64,000 nucleotides of DNA, taken from NCBI GenBank assembly GCA_015056325.1, contig SVGL01000002.1:62001-126000 (forward strand), read 5' to 3'. Position numbers and translations under genes: made by a program. Below the pieces are notes generated by a model. That model was not told the DNA's origin. It was given only the letters and a program-made list of their open reading frames with translations, and ran no database searches. Below, in pieces: positions 45,944-53,376 of the stretch (positions are counted from its first letter, which is position 1; each line of letters opens with the position of its first letter). The stretch comes from Clostridiales bacterium (GTDB taxonomy: Bacteria; Bacillota; Clostridia; Christensenellales; Aristaeellaceae).

Positions 45944-46445
45944 CCGGTTGCTTCTCCGCCCCATCGAGGCCGCAGACTGGCCTGCCGTGCGGGATATCTG
46001 GGCTGCGCTGGCGCCCCTTCCCATGGCGCAGTATGACAAGCCCCACAACACCGACCCGGCAGACGTGCAAGCCCGCGTTGCCCGCTGGGCGAAGTATACC
46101 GTCAAAGGCACGGAGCACATGTTCTTTGCAGTCTGCCGGGACAGCACCATGATCGGTTACTTCGCCTTCAACCAGCGTGAAAGCGGGCATGAGATCGGCT
46201 ACAGCTTTCACCCGGCGCACCATGGCAGGGGCTATGCCAAGGAGGCCCTCGCGGCGCTGCTGACCCACCTGCGGGAACGCGGCTTCACCCGCTTCTCCGC
46301 CGGGACTGCGCTGAACAATACGCCGTCTGTACGGCTGCTGACGAGCCTTGGTTTCCAGCTTGTCGGCACGGAGCAGGTCAGCTTCTACAAGGACGCGCAG
46401 GGAAATAACATCGTGTTTGAGGGCGGCATTTTCGAACGGACATAA
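45924..46445 (+). CDS. GNAT family N-acetyltransferase (RimJ/RimL-like)
   Basis: TDRLLLRPIEAADWPAV, IGYSFHPAHHGRGYAKEAL, LLTSLGFQ. Confidence 0.88.
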   Translation: MMQITTDRLLLRPIEAADWPAVRDIWAALAPLPMAQYDKPHNTDPADVQARVARWAKYTVKGTEHMFFAVCRDSTMIGYFAFNQRESGHEIGYSFHPAHHGRGYAKEALAALLTHLRERGFTRFSAGTALNNTPSVRLLTSLGFQLVGTEQVSFYKDAQGNNIVFEGGIFERT

Positions 46446-46484
46446 CAAAAGTGGACTGCATGTTCTGCAGTCCACTTTTTCGTA
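46446..46484. terminator. Bidirectional terminator
   Basis: AAAAGTGGACTGCAtgttcTGCAGTCCACTTTTTC. Confidence 0.85.
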
Positions 46485-46587
46485 TAAGCACGCGCGTGCA
46501 TCATTGCAGTTACGCTCAACTACAACGCAAAATGGGATTCTTAAGGAGCTAAGTCCCTTAAGCGGGGTCCAGGGGTAGAACCCCTGG

Positions 46588-48561
46588 TTATTCCAGATCG
46601 AATATCCCGCCCTCCAGCGCACTTCGCGCCGCGAGGATGTACTTGCTCGTATCCAGCGGATCGACGCTGCGGCGGGCAGCCGTCGCACCCAGCTCCAGCG
46701 GGCAGTCCCGGTAGCCGTGGAGCTTCACGCTCATGCTTCCCCGGCCACTGGTCGCGCTGGCCAGGGTCGCGGCATAATCCACGCTGGTCGCCACGGGAAT
46801 CAGCGCCGTCATCAGCACGCGGTCCGCGTCGGTCTCGGTGTGGGTGACCTCGCCGCGCATCAGGGCCACGTCGCTCATGACGCGGCCCACGCAGTCCGGC
46901 GGAAGCAGGAAGCGGGTCTCGAGAATTGGCTCCAGCAGGGTCGAGCCGCCGCGCTGCAATCCGTCCTGAATGCCCCAGGGCGTGGCGACAATGAAGTCCA
47001 GCGGATGGGTGTGGAACTGGTGGTGATTGCCGTCCACCAGGGTGATGTTGACGTCGGTGACCTGCCAGCCCAAACGGCCCTGATGGAGGGCCAGGGGCAG
47101 GGCCTGCTCCACCTGATGCTGGTAGCGCAGCAGGATGTCCCGCACCGGCACGGTGGACTTGAAGGTCACGCCGGAGCCGCGGGGCGCGGGCTCGATCTCA
47201 AAGCGCATGATGGCCCAGCAGGGCTTGGGCATGGTGTAGGCTACAAAGCCGCTGGCTGCCCTGGCGATGGTCTCCCGGTAGATGACGGCGGGCTTGGAGA
47301 AGCTCACCTTCATGTTGAAGCGGGTGTCCAGCAGCTCCTGGATGATCTCCAGCTGGATGGTGCCCATGACGTGCAATTGGAGCTCGTTGAGCGCCTTGGC
47401 GTAGCGCACCTGCAGCAGCGGATCCTCGGCAGAAAGGGCCTCGCAGGCGGCACGGAGGGATTGCATGTCCTCCGGCTTTTCCGGGATGACCTGCACGGTG
47501 ATCAGCGGCGTGCGGAGATGGCCGGGCTCGACGCGGCGGGGCAGCAGAGATTCCTCGCCCAGCACCTGCCCGACCTTCACGTCGCCCAGGCCGTAGATGA
47601 CACCAATCTCTCCCGCCGTGAGACTGCCCGCGTCGGAGCCGTCCACCCGGCGGATCTGCGTGATCTTCCGCTGGACGAGCTTCTCCTCACCCGTCAGGGG
47701 ATCGACCCCCGCAGGGAGCGTCACCGGCGCGCGGTTTTCCAGGGTCCCGGCGTACAGGCGCACCCACACGCCCCGGCCCAGCACGCGATCCTGCGTACTG
47801 GCGAAGACAACACCACAAAGGGTCTTCGACCCCATTTCTGCCAGCTCGTCTTTGTTTTCCAACCTGACCGTACCAGCAGGACATGGCAGGAAGTCCACCA
47901 TCGCGTCCAGCAGGGGGATGACACCCTCATCCCGCAGGGCAGAACCGGCGTACACCGGGTAGGCGGCGGCCTGTTTGGTCATGTCCGCCAGGCGGCTTCG
48001 GATGAACTCCGGCGCAAACTCCTCACCGGAGAGGTATCGCTCCAGCAGGTCGTCGTCCTGGCTGCAGACGAACTCGGTAACGGCATCAGGATCGGCCATC
48101 AGGATAGCGTCCGGGGTCAGAAGGCGGCGGATCTGCGCCAGTACGCGGGGCACGTCCGCACCCTCGCGGTCCATTTTATTCAGGAAGAACAGCGTCGGGA
48201 TGTGCTGCTCCTTCAAAGCATTAAAGAGGGTTTCCGTGTGGGGCTGAACGCCCTCCACCGCGCAGACCACCACCACCGCCGCGTCCAGCGCCCACAGCGA
48301 GCGCTCCACCTCGGCGGAAAAATCCACGTGGCCGGGGGTGTCGATCAGGTTGATGGCCGTCCCCCGCCAGTCCATGCTGACGCAGGTCGCCTTGACGGAG
48401 ATGCCGCGCCGCTGCTCCACGGGAAGGTTGTCGGTGTGGGCGGTGCCTTCGTCCACGCTGCCGACGCGGCGGATGGCGCCGGAGTGCATCAGCAGCTGCT
48501 CGGAAAGGGTGGTCTTGCCCGCGTCAACATGGGCAAAAACGCCGATGTTTCGGATGTTCAT
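46588..48561 (-). CDS. TetM/TetO-type ribosomal protection translation GTPase
   Basis: HVDAGKTTLSEQLL, RRGISVKATCVS, DTPGHVDFSAEVERSL, NKMDREGAD; EF-G-like domains; start at MNIRNIG. Confidence 0.87.
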   Translation of the reverse strand: MNIRNIGVFAHVDAGKTTLSEQLLMHSGAIRRVGSVDEGTAHTDNLPVEQRRGISVKATCVSMDWRGTAINLIDTPGHVDFSAEVERSLWALDAAVVVVCAVEGVQPHTETLFNALKEQHIPTLFFLNKMDREGADVPRVLAQIRRLLTPDAILMADPDAVTEFVCSQDDDLLERYLSGEEFAPEFIRSRLADMTKQAAAYPVYAGSALRDEGVIPLLDAMVDFLPCPAGTVRLENKDELAEMGSKTLCGVVFASTQDRVLGRGVWVRLYAGTLENRAPVTLPAGVDPLTGEEKLVQRKITQIRRVDGSDAGSLTAGEIGVIYGLGDVKVGQVLGEESLLPRRVEPGHLRTPLITVQVIPEKPEDMQSLRAACEALSAEDPLLQVRYAKALNELQLHVMGTIQLEIIQELLDTRFNMKVSFSKPAVIYRETIARAASGFVAYTMPKPCWAIMRFEIEPAPRGSGVTFKSTVPVRDILLRYQHQVEQALPLALHQGRLGWQVTDVNITLVDGNHHQFHTHPLDFIVATPWGIQDGLQRGGSTLLEPILETRFLLPPDCVGRVMSDVALMRGEVTHTETDADRVLMTALIPVATSVDYAATLASATSGRGSMSVKLHGYRDCPLELGATAARRSVDPLDTSKYILAARSALEGGIFDLE

Positions 48562-48635
48562 GGGAACCTCCATCGGATGTATTGGGGGTATTATAGCACA
48601 TTGCTGGGTTGAACGCAACCGACAGAACGGCACAC

Positions 48636-48663
48636 AAAAAGAGCGCCGGCAGCAGCGCTCTTT
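48636..48663. terminator. Terminator hairpin
   Basis: AAAGAGCGCcggcagcaGCGCTCTTT. Confidence 0.65.
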
Positions 48664-48679
48664 GTCACATCTGCGCGAT

Positions 48680-49339
48680 TCAGCGTTTTTTGTAGATGAC
48701 CAGCTCCGGATCTTCGCCGAAGGGCCCATACGTGCAGACCAGCAGAAATTGCATGCTGGCTGCAATCCCGAAGCACCTGCTTCCACCGTACAGGCAGTGC
48801 AGCTGGTTGCCCAGGTAGGTGGCGTTGTCATCCAGGAACTTCACCTTTTCGCCGCTGGGCAGGGTATATTCCAGGTTGATATAGCTGCCGGAGAGCACGT
48901 TCAGGCCCTCTACCTTCGGCATGCCGTCCACGTTCAGGGCGTTGAACTCGTCCACCAGCTGCTGCTTGAAGCGCTCGAAGCCTTCCTCGCCGCCAAGCTC
49001 CCGGTACCGCTGCCAGAAATCCAGCGTGAATTCGCCCTCATGGTAGCACCATTTGCAGTAGTCCTCGTTGAAGCCGCCGTCGATCTCCCGGCTGGTGGTG
49101 GCGTCGTCCAGCTCCATGCCGCAGCAATGGCAGATCATCTTGCGGGGCGCCCCCACCAGGGTATTGATGGACACATCGAACAGCTTGGACAGCAGCTTCA
49201 AAGTCTCCGTGTTAGGGGTCGTTTCCCCGTTCTCCCAGCGGGACACTGCCTGACGGGTCACAAACACCTTCTCCGCCAGCTCATCCTGGGACAAGCCCTT
49301 CAGCATCCGCAGCTCGTATATGGGGTTCTTCGCATTCAT
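48680..49339 (-). CDS. XRE-family HTH regulator fused to a zinc-ribbon domain
   Basis: LRMLKGLSQDELAEKVFVTRQAVSRWENGETTPN then CHCCGMELDD...CKWCYHEGEFT. Confidence 0.85.
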   Translation of the reverse strand: MNAKNPIYELRMLKGLSQDELAEKVFVTRQAVSRWENGETTPNTETLKLLSKLFDVSINTLVGAPRKMICHCCGMELDDATTSREIDGGFNEDYCKWCYHEGEFTLDFWQRYRELGGEEGFERFKQQLVDEFNALNVDGMPKVEGLNVLSGSYINLEYTLPSGEKVKFLDDNATYLGNQLHCLYGGSRCFGIAASMQFLLVCTYGPFGEDPELVIYKKR

Positions 49340-49520
49340 CCTTGCTCACCTCCTTTCCTATTGTACGACGGACAGGCATATATTGCAAGCAACCCGCTGT
49401 TGCTGCCCGCGCTTGACGAATCCCCCAGCATGGCGTATAATAATGCCACCATGATCCTTCCACATCTGCGGGCACAGCCAGCGCTGGGCCTTTTTGCAGC
49501 GGAAGCACTGAGGTGAACGT

Positions 49521-50213
49521 ATGGAACGAGTTCTGATCTTCGGCAGCACAAAGGAAGCCCGCGACAGCGCCCGGATACTGCGCCGCCGCGGCCGGCAAGT
49601 GATGTTCAGCGTGGTGTCGGAGTACGCCAAGTCCCTCCTGCCCCTGGGTACGATGTGCCACGTCGGCCGCCTGGACGGGTCGGAGATGCTCGCCTTCATC
49701 AAGGAGTGTGCTCCCCACCGCATCGTTGACGCCACCCATCCCTACGCCGTGCTGGCCAGCCAGAACATCCGCCAGTGCTGCGATGCGCTTAACATCGCCT
49801 ACGAGCGCGTCCACTTTGAGGACATCGACAACGCCTGGCGCGACGCCGTGGAATGGGCAGATTCCCACGAAGCACTGGTCACCGCCATCCAGCGCGAAAA
49901 GGGCAACATGCTCCTGGGCATCGGCCGGGATCCGCTTCTGCCCATCCCCCTGGAAACGGATATGTCCCGTCTATTCCCCCGCGTGACCCCCACGCCGGAA
50001 GCCGTCGCCCGCTGCCTGGAACTGGGCTACCCCCGGCAGAACATCATCGCCATGGACGGCCCCTTCTCGAAAATGCTGACGATGGCCCTCTTTGACGAGA
50101 AGCACATCACCGCCGTGGTCGTACGCGACGCCACCGACAAGAGCTACCTCCACCAGATGGTCGTACCCGCCCTGGAGCGGGGGTATCATGTGATCATGTA
50201 TGGGAAGAAGTGA
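49521..50213 (+). CDS. Precorrin-6A/cobalt-precorrin-6A reductase-like protein
   Basis: VLIFGSTKEARDSARIL, VDATHPYAVLASQNI, AMDGPFSKMLTMALF. Confidence 0.82.
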   Translation: MERVLIFGSTKEARDSARILRRRGRQVMFSVVSEYAKSLLPLGTMCHVGRLDGSEMLAFIKECAPHRIVDATHPYAVLASQNIRQCCDALNIAYERVHFEDIDNAWRDAVEWADSHEALVTAIQREKGNMLLGIGRDPLLPIPLETDMSRLFPRVTPTPEAVARCLELGYPRQNIIAMDGPFSKMLTMALFDEKHITAVVVRDATDKSYLHQMVVPALERGYHVIMYGKK

Positions 50214-50218
50214 ATGTA

Positions 50219-50250
50219 AAAGACCGGGATTTGCTCCCGGTCTTTTTCTT
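50219..50250. terminator. Bidirectional terminator
   Basis: AAAGACCGGGatttgctCCCGGTCTTTTTC. Confidence 0.8.
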
Positions 50251-50254
50251 GCCG

Positions 50255-50737
50255 TCAGATACCGCGCTCCGTCAACACGCGGAATTCAGGTTTTGTGACA
50301 TAGGACGCATAGGTCACCTGTCCGTCAAAGCGCAGGATGTTTTCAAAGCGGTAGCGCAGCACGGGCATGGTGACATAATCCAGCACTTGCTCCTTGGGAA
50401 TCCACTTCACTTCCGTGGATTCCTCCGAGGTGCAGCACTCTCCACTAACGTACTCACAGATAAAGTCAAACATAACCTTCGTGGGAACCGGCGTCACACC
50501 GTCATAGAAGACATACTGCCCCACATTCGAGTACACAGCGCAGAGGCTTTTCACCCGGGCCGTAATCCCGCTTTCCTCCATGATTTCGCGCAAGACAGCG
50601 GCTTCGAGGTCTTCGCCGACCTCCACCTGGCCGCCAGTGCAGTCCCAGCCGCGGTTTGGCGTTTTGATCAGCAGTACATTGCCGTCCTTGTCAAAGACAT
50701 AGCCTGCTGCAGCAACAATATGTGTTGGGAAAGCCAT
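50255..50737 (-). CDS. NUDIX hydrolase
   Basis: GGQVEVGEDLEAAVLREIMEESGI Nudix box. Confidence 0.92.
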   Translation of the reverse strand: MAFPTHIVAAAGYVFDKDGNVLLIKTPNRGWDCTGGQVEVGEDLEAAVLREIMEESGITARVKSLCAVYSNVGQYVFYDGVTPVPTKVMFDFICEYVSGECCTSEESTEVKWIPKEQVLDYVTMPVLRYRFENILRFDGQVTYASYVTKPEFRVLTERGI

Positions 50738-50749
50738 CGCAACACCTCC

Positions 50750-50839
50750 TTATTTCTTCCTCGCATAGTGCGCCATCGTCAGCGCTACCATCACACCAAC
50801 GATGATCCACGGCAGGGCATGCTGGATAAAATCCTCCAT
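50750..50839 (-). CDS. 29-aa single-TM microprotein
   Basis: MEDFIQHALPWIIVGVMVALTMAHYARKK*; ATG overlaps the upstream stop (TGATG), GGAG-rich upstream. Confidence 0.6.
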   Translation of the reverse strand: MEDFIQHALPWIIVGVMVALTMAHYARKK

Positions 50840-51018
50840 CACTTGTCCTCCTTCTTCTGCCCCAGCGCCACACAGAAGCACAAGCCCACGCCCAGGCCCA
50901 GCGCAATGCCCAGGCCCATATTGTCCATCGCCACGCCGAAGCACAGGCCTACGCCCAGGCCCATACAAAGACCGATGGGGTTGAATCCGCCGGATTGCTT
51001 CTTGTTCTGATCGTCCAT
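50839..51018 (-). CDS. 59-aa glycine-zipper-like membrane microprotein
   Basis: MDDQNKKQSGGFNPIGLCMGLGVGLCFGVAMDNMGLGIALGLGVGLCFCVALGQKKEDK*; 12 bp after the DUF2812 stop. Confidence 0.75.
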   Translation of the reverse strand: MDDQNKKQSGGFNPIGLCMGLGVGLCFGVAMDNMGLGIALGLGVGLCFCVALGQKKEDK

Positions 51019-51030
51019 GTCGATCGCACC

Positions 51031-51573
51031 TCACTCGAACAGCTGGGCATCCTTCTCCAGCTTCTTTTTCTTTTCGTTCAGCTTGCCCATACCTTGGTAC
51101 AGCAGCCACGCAACCGCCCCGGAGGCCACCGCGCACACCACGTTCACCACCGAGTTCAGCCCGATGCCGATGCACAGGTTGTACACGCCGCAGCCCACGT
51201 TGACGGCCATCAGCGGCTTGAGCAACCGGATGATGCCGCCCAGATGCTTGATGCGGGTAGCGTTGTCGCCGTGGAGCTCGAAGGGGCCGTCCGCCGCCTT
51301 CTTACGGAAGTAGACCCACTTCATGACCTTACCGACATACTCCGCGCCGGTTTCCTCCACGAAGGCAATGTACTGCTGGCCTTCCGCGCTATCGGGGGCG
51401 TTTTCCAGCATTTCCAGGCGGACGGCATACTCGCTAGGCTGGCAATCCTCGAACTCATAAGTGCAATAGCGGGCGCTCACAAGGGCCTTGCCCTGGGCAG
51501 CCATGTCGTTCAGCCACTTTTCTTCCTTGTCGAACTCCCACGCCCAGAACCATTTGCGAATGACCTGTCTCAT
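51031..51573 (-). CDS. DUF2812 domain membrane protein
   Basis: WAWEFDKEEKWLNDMAAQGKAL...YEFEDC plus TM pair; overlaps padR. Confidence 0.85.
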   Translation of the reverse strand: MRQVIRKWFWAWEFDKEEKWLNDMAAQGKALVSARYCTYEFEDCQPSEYAVRLEMLENAPDSAEGQQYIAFVEETGAEYVGKVMKWVYFRKKAADGPFELHGDNATRIKHLGGIIRLLKPLMAVNVGCGVYNLCIGIGLNSVVNVVCAVASGAVAWLLYQGMGKLNEKKKKLEKDAQLFE

Positions 51574-51899
51574 TTCGTTCCCTCCTCCGTTTCCAATACA
51601 GCGCGGCCGTTTTCCACCAGTTCCTTCAGCCGTGCGTACTCGGCACAGAGGACTTCACGGCCAGTTTCGGTGATGACATATTCCTTCTTGCGGCTGTCCG
51701 CTGCGCCGTCCAGCGCGGTGATCCAGCCCTTCTCCAGCATGCTGCTGATGGCCCCGTAGAGCGTGCCCGCCGCCAGCCGCAGCCGTCCGCCGGAGAGCCG
51801 CTCGACGTTCTGCATGATGCCGTAGCCGTGCATCGGCTCCATCAGCGACAGCAGAATGTAATAGACCGCCTCGGTCAATGCGGTGTTGATCATACCCAT
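51570..51899 (-). CDS. PadR family transcriptional regulator
   Basis: AVYYILLSLMEPMHGYGIMQNVERLSGGRLRLAAGTLYGAISSMLEKGWI. Confidence 0.92.
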   Translation of the reverse strand: MGMINTALTEAVYYILLSLMEPMHGYGIMQNVERLSGGRLRLAAGTLYGAISSMLEKGWITALDGAADSRKKEYVITETGREVLCAEYARLKELVENGRAVLETEEGTK

Positions 51900-51923
51900 G
51901 GTGTTCATCCTTTCGGCAGCCGT

Positions 51924-51962
51924 TATATCGGCCGTCGATATATAGTATATCGGATGCCGATA
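51924..51962. promoter_or_regulatory. Paired inverted repeats upstream of padR (candidate PadR operators)
   Basis: TATATCG-gccgt-CGATATA (51924-51942) and TATCGG-atg-CCGATA (51948-51962). Confidence 0.6.
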
Positions 51963-52048
51963 CATTTGTCAATAGGGTTTTTGAAAAAGATTTTGAGAAA
52001 TGAAAAAGCGCCCCTTTCCGCAAGAAAAGAGGCGCAGGCCATTGCATG

Positions 52049-52106
52049 CAATGGGCAAGCGTAGCCAGCGCGGAGCTTGCCTCGGTGATGGCCGAACGAC
52101 CAGTGA
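52049..52106. repeat. Single diverged relative of the 94-bp repeat core
   Basis: GGGCAAGCGTAGCCAGCGCGGAGCTTGCCTCGGTGATGGCCGAA vs array AGGGCGTAGCCAGCGCCCGGCCTTGCGCCGGGTGATGGCCGAA. Confidence 0.7.
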
Positions 52107-52155
52107 CTGAGTGCAAAACCCTCGTGAAAATGCCTCAGCATTTTCACGAAGCAAC

Positions 52156-52863
52156 TTAATGCTCCTTGCCGGGCTGGCCGTAATACGCGTTCGGGCCGTG
52201 CTTGCGCAGGAAGTGCTTGTCCTGGATATTCTGGGGCGCGGGATTGGCGTCACCCTTGATCTGACGGGTGTAGACCGCCATCTTGGAGACCTCCTCCAGC
52301 ACGACGGCGTGGTACACCGCCTGGGCCGGGCTCTTTCCCCAGGTGAAGGGGCCGTGGCTCGCGCAGACGATGCCCGGGGTGTGCAGGGGCTCGATCTCGC
52401 GCTTGGTCAGCTCCTCGATGATGACCTTGCCGGTGTTCTTCTCGTAGTCCTCGTCGATCTCCTCGGTGGTGAGGTGACGGGCGCAGGGGATCGCGCCGTA
52501 GAAGTAGTCCGCATGGGTGGTGCCGTAGCAGGGGATGTCCTCGCAGGCCTGGGCCCAGCCCACTGCATAGGGGCTGTGGGTGTGGACAATGCCGCCGATC
52601 TCAGGGTACTTCTTGTACAGCTCGATGTGGGTCTTGGTATCGGAGGACGGATTCAGCTTACCCTCCACCACATTGCCCTCCAGGTCAAGGACGACCATCA
52701 TCTCCGGCTCGAGATCCTCATAATCCACGCCGGAGGGCTTGATGACAACCAGGCCCTTCTCCCGGTCAATGCCGGACACATTGCCCCAGGTATAGGTGAC
52801 AAGGTTGCGCTTGGGCAGTTCCATATTGGCCTCATAGACGGCCTGCTTGAGTTTCTTCAGCAT
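52156..52863 (-). CDS. araD: L-ribulose-5-phosphate 4-epimerase
   Basis: [54 protein letters not shown]. Confidence 0.93.
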   Translation of the reverse strand: MLKKLKQAVYEANMELPKRNLVTYTWGNVSGIDREKGLVVIKPSGVDYEDLEPEMMVVLDLEGNVVEGKLNPSSDTKTHIELYKKYPEIGGIVHTHSPYAVGWAQACEDIPCYGTTHADYFYGAIPCARHLTTEEIDEDYEKNTGKVIIEELTKREIEPLHTPGIVCASHGPFTWGKSPAQAVYHAVVLEEVSKMAVYTRQIKGDANPAPQNIQDKHFLRKHGPNAYYGQPGKEH

Positions 52864-52913
52864 GGGGATCAGCCTCCATTATTTGATTATTGTCCCGGAA
52901 TGCAGCTGCGCGT

Positions 52914-53080
52914 ACTCCCTCAGGCTCCGCGCTTGCGCGGAGCCAGCTCCCTCGAGAGGGAGCCTTTTGGTCGCTCTTCTAGCTGCAGTACATAGCAACC
53001 GGCAAAGGAAAAGTCGAGCAGCGGCAAGCCTTAGGCTCCCTCCGGGAGGGAGCTGTCGCCCGCAGGCGACTGAGGGAGAA
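52914..53080. repeat. MITE-like element bounded by inverted copies of the CTCCCTCAG palindromic repeat
   Basis: 52914-52970 and inverted 53032-53080, each with two hairpins. Confidence 0.7.
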
Positions 53081-53135
53081 CGCGGTACTTGCTGCTCCAC
53101 CCACTCGCAAAGCACAACACAAGCCGCACTCTCCG

Positions 53136-53374
53136 CCAAAAGGCTTCCCCTTGAGGGGAAGCTGTCAGCTTAGGTCGGGCTCGCCCGACGAGCGCTGTCA
53201 ACGCTCGCGTTGATGGCGCGAAGCCTACGGCAGGACTTGTCCCTGACGTGGGCCGCATGCTGACTGATGAGGTGGAAAGCCGGGATATTGACAAGCAACA
53301 TATCTGTTCCGACGCGTCCACCTCATCCGACCTCGCTACGCTCGGCCACCTTCCCCTCAAGGGGAAGGCTTTGG
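53136..53374. repeat. MITE-like element with terminal inverted repeats, containing a nested three-hairpin element
   Basis: CCAAAAGGCTTCCCCTTGAGGGGAAG ... CTTCCCCTCAAGGGGAAGGCTTTGG ends; internal GATGAGGTGGA/TCCACCTCATC. Confidence 0.75.
53171..53256 (+). repeat. Three-hairpin structured element, copy B (nested)
   Basis: AGGTCGGGCtcGCCCGACGAGCGCTGTCAACGCtcGCGTTGATGGCGCGAAGCCTACGGCAGGACttGTCCCTGACGTGGGCCG. Confidence 0.85.
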
Positions 53375-53376
53375 AA

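Noticed and set aside
46555-46590. CCAGGGGTagAACCCCTGG palindrome at the 3' end of the TetM-like gene as an att site
   Set aside because: No integrase, no duplicate copy and no tRNA in the window; more likely a terminator or common palindromic repeat.
46717-48612. 631-aa ORF opposite the TetM-like gene
   Set aside because: Antisense shadow with no recognisable motif.
49521-50213. Part of a cobalamin biosynthesis cluster
   Set aside because: The CobK/CbiJ-like gene stands alone here; no other corrin genes are adjacent, so no cluster is claimed.
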